Positions 56,450 to 64,000 of a stretch of 64,000 bases of DNA are shown here, piece after piece. The notes under the pieces were generated by a model. It had not been told where the DNA came from. It saw nothing but the letters and a program-made list of their open reading frames with translations, and did not search any database. The position numbers and the translations under genes were made by a program. The stretch is from Psychrobacter sp. BI730 (GTDB lineage Bacteria; Pseudomonadota; Gammaproteobacteria; Pseudomonadales; Moraxellaceae), in the NCBI RefSeq assembly GCF_013414195.1, contig NZ_JAATTV010000008.1:62001-126000 (forward strand), written 5' to 3'. Position 1 is the first letter of the stretch, and each line of letters begins with the position of its first letter.

Positions 56450-56567
56450 AGCTTTTCATGCTACCAGCCATCTGCTGGGCCAGTTTTTTAATGTCGTTTT
56501 GGTTAGTCATTGCTTATTCTCCTGTTAATGGATTATAAGCAGTTACACAAAGTTTGGGAAAGGCTCC
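56450..56567 (-). pseudogene. IS256-type transposase remnant (left end and first codons)
   Basis: On the minus strand, an end-like GGAGCC with TTTGTGTAAC inside is followed by AGGAGAAT and the ORF M-T-N-Q-N-D-I-K-K-L-A-Q-Q-M-A-G (ATG at 56510), typical of IS256-family transposase starts. The frame stops at 56448-56450, where the MITE-like repeat begins, so nearly the entire element is gone. Confidence 0.65.
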
Positions 56568-56785
56568 TTAAAACTTCAGCAATAGTTCTATCCAAGGCTT
56601 TTTAAGCTTGATAATCTAACGTTTTGTACACCATGAAGTACACTGAGACTATCTCAGCGAGTTAAAACGTTGATACCATTAGCCCACAGCTTAGTGTTCA
56701 AGTCCTCACTAGGGTACCGAACCAGTGAAAGCACCTGATTGGTTCGCTGTAGGTACATCTTAATATGATAATACCTTTAAAGTAT
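56568..56785. other. Unassigned stretch with a possible 34-codon minus-strand ORF
   Basis: On the minus strand, an ATG at 56758 opens 34 codons (stop at 56654) containing L-V-R-Y-P-S-E-D-L-N-T-K-L-W; it has AAAGG about 18 bases upstream, too far. An inverted repeat CGAACCA...TGGTTCG is within it. It may be a remnant of a lost gene. Confidence 0.3.
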
Positions 56786-57031
56786 TTAGTTTAGCTGGTT
56801 CATATCCTTGTCTATCAGAGTAGAGTGGTCAATTTTAAATATTGGATACACATCAATAATAGTAAGTCTTTTAGCGTATAAATCCTGATAATTCAGATAT
56901 TCTATAATGATCTGATTTTCATATATCATGACCCTCATCGCTCCTTCTTCATATATCTTAAATATTAATGCTTCATCTTGATATATATAAGCAGATATTG
57001 AGTTCTGAATATCACTGATAGAAAAAACCAT
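56786..57031 (-). CDS. Hypothetical protein, 81 residues
   Basis: AT-rich ORF with a mixed beta/alpha pattern, many Ile/Tyr and acidic residues; no family recognised. Its start lies 31 bases from the left end of the IS3 element, so its promoter may have been displaced. It could be a fragment or a small orphan accessory gene. Confidence 0.5.
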   Translation of the reverse strand: MVFSISDIQNSISAYIYQDEALIFKIYEEGAMRVMIYENQIIIEYLNYQDLYAKRLTIIDVYPIFKIDHSTLIDKDMNQLN

Positions 57032-57127
57032 TTTTTATTTTGTGTATCAATGAATGTGGATTTGTAGTGGCATAATAAAATTGGACAGCGCATAAGCGGT
57101 TATACTACCCCAAAGAGGATAACCAGT

Positions 57128-57439
57128 ATGACTACCAAACGCAGAGAATATACCCGAGAATTCAAGTTAGAAGCCGTCAGCTTAGTAGTTGACCATAAGC
57201 GTAAGATTGCAGAAGTGGCAGAATCGTTAGGGATGGGCGCATCTACTCTAGATAACTGGGTACGCAAGTATAAAAAAGAGCAGCAAGCGGTTACGCCAAC
57301 TCAAGGTTTGGCACTCACCGATGAACAACGAGAGCTACAGGCGCTTCGCAAACAAGTTAAGCAATTGATCATGGAGCGCGACATCTTAAAAAAGGCTTCA
57401 GCTCTACTGGCATCAGACAGTCTCAAAAGCTACTACTGA
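57128..57439 (+). CDS. IS3-family transposase OrfA
   Basis: The 103-residue protein has the IS3 OrfA helix-turn-helix (R-E-F-K-L-E-A-V, A-S-T-L-D-N-W-V) and a C-terminal leucine-zipper-like helix. The A6G heptamer at 57388-57394 (A-AAA-AAG, codons for L-K-K) lies in the OrfA-OrfB overlap and is a classical -1 slippery site; a shift there continues into the OrfB frame. Confidence 0.93.
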   Translation: MTTKRREYTREFKLEAVSLVVDHKRKIAEVAESLGMGASTLDNWVRKYKKEQQAVTPTQGLALTDEQRELQALRKQVKQLIMERDILKKASALLASDSLKSYY

Positions 57440-57483
57440 TAAGTAAGCTTGTAGAGCAAGACAAACGCCTAAATAAAAGCCAG

Positions 57484-58317
57484 TTGTGTCGTCTATTTGG
57501 TATAGTGAGAAGCACCTACTACTACGGCAAACAGACTAAGCCCATTGATATTGAGCGTGTCAAACTCAAAGCTTTGATACGTCAGGTATTCAACGAATCA
57601 AAGCAGTCAGCAGGCACTCGCACCATTATCGCCATGCTGTGGAATGAGCATCACATTAGGTTGACGCGCTACTCAGCCGCTAAGCTTATGAAGCAAATGG
57701 GTTTGGTCAGTTGTCAGCTTAAGTCTCACAAGTACAAGCACGCTGATCAAGCGCATAGAACCCATGACAATATATTAGACCGCAGGTTTAGCCCAAATGC
57801 GCCTAATCAAGTTTGGACAGGTGATGTGACTTATGTTCGTATCAAAGGTGGCTGGTGTTACTTAGCGGTTGTTCTAGACCTGTTTGCTCGACGTGTGGTT
57901 GGCTTTAGTGTCTCTGACTCTCCCAACAGTCTCTTAACCAGCTCAGCGCTACAGATGGCGTATCACACTAGACTTAAACCAAGCGGTGTGCTGTTTCATT
58001 CTGACCAAGGGTCGCACTACACCAGTGAGAAATTCGCTGACGCGATAGCTGATTGTAAGGGTATGACACAAAGTATGAGCCGTCGTGGTAATTGTTGGGA
58101 CAACGCACCCACTGAGCGCTTCTTTAGAAGCTTTAAGACAGAATGGATGCCAAAGGGTGGCTACGAGGATATAGCTGAAGCATCAAGTGCTATTAGCGAT
58201 TATATCTGGGGCTATTACCAAACGGTGAGACCGCACAGCTTCAATCATTATTTATCGCCGGCTGAAAAAGAAAGACGTTACTTTAATCAAAACCTCTTAT
58301 CAGGTGTCCTAAATTAA
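57484..58317 (+). CDS. IS3-family transposase OrfB (integrase core)
   Basis: The DDE triad is present: Asp in W-T-G-D-V-T-Y-V, Asp in H-S-D-Q-G-S-H-Y, Glu in A-P-T-E-R-F-F. The ATG at 57484 is the first internal start, but OrfB frame is open back to the A6G slippery site at 57388-57394, so the functional product is probably the OrfAB fusion. Confidence 0.95.
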   Translation: MCRLFGIVRSTYYYGKQTKPIDIERVKLKALIRQVFNESKQSAGTRTIIAMLWNEHHIRLTRYSAAKLMKQMGLVSCQLKSHKYKHADQAHRTHDNILDRRFSPNAPNQVWTGDVTYVRIKGGWCYLAVVLDLFARRVVGFSVSDSPNSLLTSSALQMAYHTRLKPSGVLFHSDQGSHYTSEKFADAIADCKGMTQSMSRRGNCWDNAPTERFFRSFKTEWMPKGGYEDIAEASSAISDYIWGYYQTVRPHSFNHYLSPAEKERRYFNQNLLSGVLN

Positions 58318-58335
58318 TTGACCACTACAAAAGTC

Positions 58336-58357
58336 TGTGGTCAATTAATTTAGGACA
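58336..58357. repeat. Orphan IS3 terminal repeat
   Basis: TGTGGTCAATTAATTTAGGA and two more bases repeat the right IS end in inverted orientation, seven bases outside the element. Together with 58305-58325 they form a perfect 21-bp palindrome around 11 bases. It is a leftover end of a second copy or of an earlier insertion. Confidence 0.85.
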
Positions 58358-58485
58358 ATTTAGGATGATAGACAAAAGAATGCTAATTATATAGCCAATG
58401 CTTCGCTACCTTTATAGCGCATCGAACATACTCTGATAACAGACGTTATGACAAATAATTTTAGTAACAACAGTCGATCGAGCAA

Positions 58486-58533
58486 AAACCCACCAAAGCT
58501 ACCTATTTAACTAGGTAGCTTTGGTGGTTTTTT
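58486..58533 (-). terminator. Intrinsic terminator overlapping the end of the Gcr-like gene
   Basis: On the minus strand AACCACCAAAGCTACCTA pairs with TAGGTAGCTTTGGTGGGTT (one bulge) and T5 follows. The upstream arm encodes the last codons P-P-K-L-P-S before the TAA at 58507-58509. Confidence 0.85.
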
Positions 58534-60951
58534 AGGTTTTGGTAAAGGTGTTTTTGCGTCACCAGTCTGCTTGTCATCAGAGTCAGTATGGTGTGGATCA
58601 TCACTAACAACGTCGCTATCAACCGCACTTATCGTTTTGGTGACCTTATCGTATTGGATGTCATCGGTATAATGAACGCTGTTTAGCTCGTCATCGACTA
58701 AACCATCGTCCAAATCCATTACCTTTTCAGGAGAGCTATACGGCTGCGTATGCTCATCTGTTGGCTGCTTTTCATAGTTGATGTCGGTGTTTGTCTGGGA
58801 ATGTTGAGCATCAGCATGTTTAGATTCAGGCAGGATTCTGACATCAGACAAACGCCTTACCACATAATTACTCGGTATGGATTTGCCATTTTTTTGTGCG
58901 GAGGTATCATCAAATATCATGTGACCCTGACTATCGATACGCGCATATTTCATAGGCTTATCACGTGGCCAGAAAAAATCAGATGGATGACTAATAATAT
59001 GGCCAAATACCAGTTTTGTGAGGCGACTCCATTCAAAAAAGCGAACTTCTTTAGAACGTAGGGCGACAAACAGTGCCAACGAAAAGCTAACGATCAAGTT
59101 GACCAGACCAATAAGTGCCACGCCAAGTATAGAAATTAGGATGAGGCTCCAGCTGATGTCATCAGCAGATATATTGAATAGTCCGTGTGCCAAGTTTGCT
59201 GAAGCAAAGGCAATGTGACGAATATCAATTGGTAAGCCGAAGATATAGCCGATAGTCGCGGTACTACCTAAGAACACCCCGAATAAGAAGTTACCCATGA
59301 TAGCGCCCAAGTTGGCCTCTATAAAGCCGCCTAAACGCTGAAGCCATGAACTAGGCAATATGTATTTTAATAATTTGTGACGTTGTATACGCGCGCCTAC
59401 GTTGTTATAAACTGCCAAGTTATCGTAGTAGCCGGCAATCAAACCAGATAAGAACAGGTAAACCCCCGCAATGGCAGCATGGGGTAGTGCTAATGAGTGA
59501 AAGGGGTCGAGATCATGTAACAGGTGTCCTGCTTTTTCGGTATCGATCATTGGCGCGCCAGTATATTGCAACCAAGCAAAAGAGATAATCAAGGCGACGG
59601 GTACGGCTAACATGACGTTACCCATGATAGCAATAAACTGGGTACGCAAGATATCGACGACCAATTCTGATAGCTTGGTCAATTGATGTGATTTTTTACC
59701 AGAGCCTTCAGAAATGGTAGAAGCGATTGCAGCAGCGGTCATGGCTGGCTGCTTGGTCGCTACTGTGCCACGGATAACATGAATAAATACGAAGCCCAAA
59801 CCATAAATCATACTGTTGATGAACGCGCGACCCATGGGTGCGAGCGCTAAGTGATACGCTAGTATTTTTATGGTTGCCATAAATGCAATGATAAAGCCAC
59901 CAATAGAGGCTTTTTTGAGCATCTTTTGATAGCCAGCTTTGTCGGTACTAATATAATGCTCACCGACGCGACTGGCATTTTCTGTGACTTTGCGAGAGAG
60001 CAGTTTGGTATTGTTATCAATCAAATAACCAATACTATAGCGCTGATTGGCCGTAGTGATGAGCGCCTGTATCAGTTCGATAACAGCACGATCTCGCTTT
60101 TGATTATCATCTGTGACCAACTCAGTCAAAATCCGCATACGCTGCAAACTTTGATCTAAACGCAGCATCATATTAGTCAAACGGATAGAGATACCAGTTT
60201 TATAAATCCGCTTGCGTACGGTAGCGACGATATCTTCGCACTGTTCAAGCATAACCAATAGGGGTGCAGGGTCGACTGCTTGCTCGGGCGTAATGTCTGT
60301 CAAGGTATCAAGCTCATGTGCTTGACGATATTGATTGACGAAGAGTACGGCTTCTTGATTTTGTGCAACAAAAGACGCGGAATAGTTCAGTATTTGTGGA
60401 TAGGACTCCATCAAATCAGGATGCAAGCCGATACCGCTGATGCGATAAGACAAAATAATAATAGCGTTTAAAATACTGTTTTTTGCGGTAGCGACTAGAT
60501 TTAAATGTTTCTCTTCTACGCGCACCAGCTCAACCAGTTTGTCCCATTTTTCCTTTTCAATATTGGCAAGCCAGCGTTCATCAGAGCGTTTATTAAATAA
60601 GTAGCCCACCAGTTCAACGACAGAGTCATCTTGTGGTAATAATGGTAAAAACCGATGGCCAATCAAACGGCGTAAACTGTTGAAGAATCCTTGGTCTGAC
60701 ATAATACCAGTGTCGGTATATAGCGCAATTTGTCGATATTGGATAATCAGTTTTAGTACAAAACTAGACAGCCCATCTCCATATTCTGGATGCTGATGTA
60801 TGATATCAATAAGGGATTGAATTTTTTCGTTGGCCAATGCAGGTTCTTTATCACTGACTCGTAGCTCATCAATCAAGCGTTTGAGTACCGCAGGATCTGG
60901 CACGTCGCTCAAGGCGGTAATCTGTTGTAAAATGCGTTTTAATTCTGACAC
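58507..60951 (-). CDS. Gcr-type site-specific recombinase-like membrane protein
   Basis: The 814-residue protein matches the group annotated as site-specific recombinase (PF10136, Neisseria gcr). The N-terminal third is soluble helical; about eight membrane segments lie between 345 and 650 (for example F-I-I-A-F-M-A-T-I-K-I-L-A-Y); the C-terminal 150 residues are acidic and low complexity, ending P-K-P-P-K-L-P-S. Despite the name, recombinase chemistry is not evident from motifs here. The start is GTG at 60951 after AAAGGGTG. Confidence 0.82.
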   Translation of the reverse strand: MSELKRILQQITALSDVPDPAVLKRLIDELRVSDKEPALANEKIQSLIDIIHQHPEYGDGLSSFVLKLIIQYRQIALYTDTGIMSDQGFFNSLRRLIGHRFLPLLPQDDSVVELVGYLFNKRSDERWLANIEKEKWDKLVELVRVEEKHLNLVATAKNSILNAIIILSYRISGIGLHPDLMESYPQILNYSASFVAQNQEAVLFVNQYRQAHELDTLTDITPEQAVDPAPLLVMLEQCEDIVATVRKRIYKTGISIRLTNMMLRLDQSLQRMRILTELVTDDNQKRDRAVIELIQALITTANQRYSIGYLIDNNTKLLSRKVTENASRVGEHYISTDKAGYQKMLKKASIGGFIIAFMATIKILAYHLALAPMGRAFINSMIYGLGFVFIHVIRGTVATKQPAMTAAAIASTISEGSGKKSHQLTKLSELVVDILRTQFIAIMGNVMLAVPVALIISFAWLQYTGAPMIDTEKAGHLLHDLDPFHSLALPHAAIAGVYLFLSGLIAGYYDNLAVYNNVGARIQRHKLLKYILPSSWLQRLGGFIEANLGAIMGNFLFGVFLGSTATIGYIFGLPIDIRHIAFASANLAHGLFNISADDISWSLILISILGVALIGLVNLIVSFSLALFVALRSKEVRFFEWSRLTKLVFGHIISHPSDFFWPRDKPMKYARIDSQGHMIFDDTSAQKNGKSIPSNYVVRRLSDVRILPESKHADAQHSQTNTDINYEKQPTDEHTQPYSSPEKVMDLDDGLVDDELNSVHYTDDIQYDKVTKTISAVDSDVVSDDPHHTDSDDKQTGDAKTPLPKPKKPPKLPS

Positions 60952-61126
60952 GTCGCACCCTTTATCATGGTTGTTTCAATCGTTTTTATTATTTAAGTCT
61001 GTATAAGTAGTTGAGTAATGTTTACCAATCGTTCAATTGTAGTCGAGCGACATCTGGTCTTGCGTTATTTTAATCGGAACTGCCAATTGATATTGAATTA
61101 TTTTGTTAGCAGTTATTTTGACAAAA

Positions 61127-61154
61127 AAAAGGACAGTAACACGACTGTCCTTTT
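61127..61154 (-). terminator. Intrinsic terminator of the first acyl-CoA dehydrogenase
   Basis: AAAAGGACAGT pairs perfectly with ACTGTCCTTTT around six bases; on the minus strand it runs into T8. Confidence 0.9.
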
Positions 61155-61188
61155 AATCAAGGTATTTTAGGTGAGTTTTAAAGCTAAC

Positions 61189-62973
61189 TTAGCTTGCAGG
61201 AACATCAAAATAAGCAAGATCAAAGTTCATCATTGGGTCACTACCAGCTTTGACCATCTGTGCATGAGCATCGATACGCGGTAAGACACGACCGACGAAA
61301 TAGTCAGCAAGCTTGGCTTTATTGGTATAAAACTCGCCTTCTTTACCATTAGCAGCTTCTACCATCAACGCAAACATGTACGAGTAGGCGAGGTAGCCAA
61401 ACGCATGCATGTAGTCAACCGCACAGCCATTGATTTCGTTTTTGCGTTCGCCGATGTTGTTAAGCACAGTTGTGGTTAGCTCTTCAATGGTATCTGCTGC
61501 ATTTAACGTAGCTTGTTTAATAGCGTGGTCTGCTTGCATATTGCTAACAAAGTCACGAATCTCACCCAAGAAGTGAGTGACGTACTTGCCGTTGTTACGA
61601 GCAACTTTACGACCTAGTAAGTCAAGCGCTTGAATACCGTTGGTGCCTTCATAAATTTGCGCAATACGTGTATCACGAACGATCTGCTCCATACCCCATT
61701 CGCGGATATAGCCATGACCACCAAATACTTGCTGACAATCAACAGTGGCCTCTAATGCTTTATCAGTCAAGAATGCTTTAGCAACTGGTGTCAGTAGGGC
61801 AACACGAGCTGCAGCCGCTTTGGCTGATTCAGGATCGGTACTAAACTTCTCTTCATCAAGGTTTTTGGCAACGTACATCGCAAAACAGCGTGACGCTTCA
61901 GTGTTTACTTTGGCATTCAATAGCATACGACGGACGTCAGCATGATGGATAATAGCATCAGCAGGTTTTTCTGGGCTTTGTAGCTGTGTATCGCTACGGC
62001 CTTGACCGCGGTCATTGGCATATAATGCTGCATTTTGATAGGCAAGCTCAGAACCACCAAGGCCTTGCAAGCCCATAGTGACACGCTCGTAGTTCATCAT
62101 GATGAACATAGATGATAGACCAGTGTTTTCCGCGCCAACCATCCAACCTTTAGCATTATCAAAGTTCATGACACAAGTCGCAGAGGCTTTGATACCCATT
62201 TTGTGTTCGATAGAGCCTACCGCTAACGTATTGCGCTCGCCTAAGCTACCATCTGCATTGACCAAGAATTTTGGTACGACAAATAGTGAGATACCTTTTG
62301 AACCTTCTGGTGCATTTGGTGTTTTTGCCAATACCAAATGAATGATGTTATCAGTAAGGTCATGCTCACCACCAGTGATAAAGATTTTGGTACCAGAGAT
62401 ATCATAGCTACCATCATCATTAGGCACGGCTTTGGTTTTGATAATACCCAAATCAGTACCAGCATGCGGCTCTGTCAAGCACATAGTGCCAGCCCATTCG
62501 CCGTTGTACATTTTTTCTAGATAAGTTTGCTTTTGCTCTTCAGAGCCAGCCGCATTTAAACAAAGCGTCGCACCGACTGTTAGGTTTGGATACAGGGCAA
62601 ATGATTGGTTGGCAGTGAAAACCATCTCTTCGGTGAGCATGGTAACCATTTTAGGGAAGCCCTGACCGCCGTATTCAGCATTACCGCTTAAGCCAACCCA
62701 ACCAGACTCAGCATATTGCTTATAGGCTTCTTTGAATCCTGTCGGAGTCGTGACGACGCCATCACCTTCGAAAGTTGCGCCTTCTTCATCACCGCTACGG
62801 TTAATAGGAAGTAGAATGTTTTTTGACAGTTTTCCCATTTCTTCTAAAATCATATCGACAGTTTCCATGTCAACATGAGCCAAGTTTTCGTTGTTTTGCC
62901 AAAACTCTGGCGCCTTAAATACGTCATTTAAGATAAAGCGCATGTCATTAAGAGGGGCATTATAAACAGCCAT
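61189..62973 (-). CDS. Acyl-CoA dehydrogenase with C-terminal extension domain
   Basis: An FAD enzyme of beta-oxidation. Start at 62973 chosen because AAAGGA sits six bases upstream; the ATG two codons earlier is too close. Motifs: C-L-T-E-P-H-A-G-T-D-L-G and A-T-C-V-M-N-F-D, then the C-terminal G-G-H-G-Y-I-R-E-W and I-Y-E-G-T-N-G-I-Q-A. About 594 residues, with the extra C-terminal domain (about 470-594) of the long bacterial class that handles medium/long chains. Confidence 0.93.
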   Translation of the reverse strand: MAVYNAPLNDMRFILNDVFKAPEFWQNNENLAHVDMETVDMILEEMGKLSKNILLPINRSGDEEGATFEGDGVVTTPTGFKEAYKQYAESGWVGLSGNAEYGGQGFPKMVTMLTEEMVFTANQSFALYPNLTVGATLCLNAAGSEEQKQTYLEKMYNGEWAGTMCLTEPHAGTDLGIIKTKAVPNDDGSYDISGTKIFITGGEHDLTDNIIHLVLAKTPNAPEGSKGISLFVVPKFLVNADGSLGERNTLAVGSIEHKMGIKASATCVMNFDNAKGWMVGAENTGLSSMFIMMNYERVTMGLQGLGGSELAYQNAALYANDRGQGRSDTQLQSPEKPADAIIHHADVRRMLLNAKVNTEASRCFAMYVAKNLDEEKFSTDPESAKAAAARVALLTPVAKAFLTDKALEATVDCQQVFGGHGYIREWGMEQIVRDTRIAQIYEGTNGIQALDLLGRKVARNNGKYVTHFLGEIRDFVSNMQADHAIKQATLNAADTIEELTTTVLNNIGERKNEINGCAVDYMHAFGYLAYSYMFALMVEAANGKEGEFYTNKAKLADYFVGRVLPRIDAHAQMVKAGSDPMMNFDLAYFDVPAS

Positions 62974-63320
62974 AAACATTCCTTTGGTTCAAATAATTAA
63001 AATTGAAGTTGTTAAGATTATCAACTGTTTTCTTGGTATAACCTTAGCGATTAATAATCAAAGTTTAACAAATAAGCTTGTGAGCGAGTGTATTTCTTCG
63101 TGAATTGTGCGTACACCAAAAGTTAGCAGCGGCTATTGAAGTGCTTATAGACACCTTGCTGATAACTATAATGTGAGAAGGTAGACAGGTCGGTGCTTAT
63201 AGATAGTTGCTACTGTCAAAACTATGTTGATAGTCGTCATAAGCACGCGCAAAATAAAGCGGCAACACACCGAAGTATATTGCCGCTCAGATTATACGAT
63301 TACGAAGTTTAGCGCTTTAA
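62974..63320. other. Intergenic region between two acyl-CoA dehydrogenase genes
   Basis: Contains the terminator of the upstream gene near 63258-63287 and the promoter region of the downstream gene. No ORF or repeat seen. Confidence 0.5.
63258..63287 (-). terminator. Intrinsic terminator of the second acyl-CoA dehydrogenase
   Basis: AGCGGCAA pairs with TTGCCGCT; on the minus strand TTATTTT follows, 34 bases after the stop. Confidence 0.8.
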
Positions 63321-64000
63321 TTAAAAGGCAAACTGATCAACGTCCATGCTCATGTATGGCTCTACACCAGTGCTGATACGCTGTACGTGCGTAGTAGTAC
63401 GTGGCAATAGCTTAGCAAAGTAGAACTGAGCTGTTTTAACTTTAGCATCATAGAATGCTTTTTCGCCAGTACCGTTTGCGATAGCAGTCTGAGCAACCAG
63501 TGCCATACGCGCCCATAAGTAAGCTAGAGTTACATAACCGCTGAAATACATATAGTCTACTGCAGCGCCGCCGACAGCATCTGGCGTTTCAGTTGCTTGC
63601 ATGCCGATGCGTGCAGTCAAATCGCCCCATTCTTTAAGATGCTTGGCAAGTGGGCGAATGAACTGACCCATCTCGTCATTTTCTTTGTTTTCTTCACAGA
63701 ATTCTTTGATAACGTTTACAAAGTTAGCAAGTAGCTTACCTTGTGAACCCAAGACTTTACGGCCTAACAAGTCAAGTGCTTGAATCTCTGTGGTACCTTC
63801 GTATAAGCAAGAAATGCGCGTATCACGTACGTTCTGCTCCATACCCCATTCGCTAACGAAACCATGACCACCATAAACCTGAATACCATGGTTAGCAGCT
63901 TCTAAACCTGTTTCAGTCAAGAACGCTTTAGCAATTGGTGTCAGTAGTGACAACATTTGGTCAGCAAACTTCAACGCTTCGCCTTCGCCTTTTGCGACGG
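63321..64000 (-). CDS. Acyl-CoA dehydrogenase, C-terminal part (5' end outside window)
   Basis: The frame stays open through base 64000 (V-A-K-G-E-G-E-A-L precedes the first TTG), so the start lies beyond the window; about 226 residues are visible. It has Y-G-G-H-G-F-V-S-E-W and L-Y-E-G-T-T-E-I-Q-A, and the same C-terminal extension as its neighbour, to which it is clearly paralogous. Tandem paralogues suggest different chain-length preference. Confidence 0.93.
   Translation of the reverse strand, partial: VAKGEGEALKFADQMLSLLTPIAKAFLTETGLEAANHGIQVYGGHGFVSEWGMEQNVRDTRISCLYEGTTEIQALDLLGRKVLGSQGKLLANFVNVIKEFCEENKENDEMGQFIRPLAKHLKEWGDLTARIGMQATETPDAVGGAAVDYMYFSGYVTLAYLWARMALVAQTAIANGTGEKAFYDAKVKTAQFYFAKLLPRTTTHVQRISTGVEPYMSMDVDQFAF

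Larger units (their letters stand above)
57063..58329 (+). mobile_element. IS3-family insertion sequence, apparently intact
   Basis: Ends are TGTAGTGG...TTGGACA (57063-57087) and the inverse TGTCCTAA...CCACTACA (58305-58329), imperfect 25-base repeats. It encodes OrfA and OrfB joined by a -1 frameshift site. Length 1267 bases. No target-site duplication is visible (GGATT left, AAAGT right). Confidence 0.9.

Noticed and set aside
56698..56750. Hairpin CGAACCA...TGGTTCG considered as integron attC or tRNA arm
   Set aside because: No attC core sites at its ends, no integrase in the window, and no cloverleaf can be drawn.

Overview
The window looks like a chromosomal segment of a Moraxellaceae gammaproteobacterium, most probably Psychrobacter. 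This is inferred from the low-to-mid GC content, an Hfq with a long Gly-rich tail, the carboxynorspermidine polyamine pathway, the lptCAB/kdsCD cluster, a Gcr-type recombinase and several paralogous acyl-CoA dehydrogenases. No rRNA, tRNA or CRISPR array was recognised. Most of the window is ordinary core genome with compact genes and well-formed intrinsic terminators.

Layout. 1-1.4 kb: end of lpxB (lipid A) and rnhB. 1.6-3.6 kb: a CAP-domain lipoprotein and a DUF924 protein. 3.7-6.6 kb: nspC and the carboxynorspermidine dehydrogenase gene; the second has a structured leader that may hide its ribosome binding site. 6.7-10.4 kb: secreted esterase, htpX, a YnfA-type membrane protein and a tiny Lys-rich protein. 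10.7-15.8 kb: queD, tsaE, mutL, miaA and hfq, mostly RNA and DNA quality control. 16-19.7 kb: kdsD-kdsC-lptC-lptA-lptB (Kdo synthesis and LPS transport). 20-30 kb: radA, an RlpA-like protein, rodA, an M15-like peptidase, lipoproteins and an active/inactive pair of M16 peptidases. 30-36 kb: ftsY, ogt, a YebC protein, a K+ channel-like protein, an ABC1/UbiB kinase and aroQ. 36.6-43 kb: cold-shock gene, a DEAD-box helicase, ccoS with a metal-tailed TauE/SafE-like protein, an ElyC/YdcF protein, murB, a low-Mr phosphatase and an Hsp15-like gene. 43-51 kb: ilvA, rpiA, argF, alr, dnaB and pdxA.

The accessory part is 51.3-58.5 kb. A GC-richer transglutaminase-like gene and an IS3 remnant sit between pdxA and rsmA, which are normally neighbours. 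After rsmA-apaH come a second, internally deleted IS3 remnant, two small AT-rich genes, a g-type lysozyme inhibitor (PliG), a 72-bp MITE-like inverted repeat against an IS256-type remnant, an orphan ORF, and an apparently intact IS3-family element with a programmed -1 frameshift. A stray copy of its terminal repeat lies just outside it and makes a perfect 21-bp palindrome. The window closes with a large Gcr-type membrane protein and two acyl-CoA dehydrogenases, the last cut by the window edge.

The most notable unexplained structure is the leader at 5144-5292: two hairpins, with the loop of the second complementary over nine bases to the ribosome binding site of a TTG-started polyamine gene. 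It is the best candidate here for an undescribed regulatory element. I saw no convincing new multi-gene defence or metabolic system.
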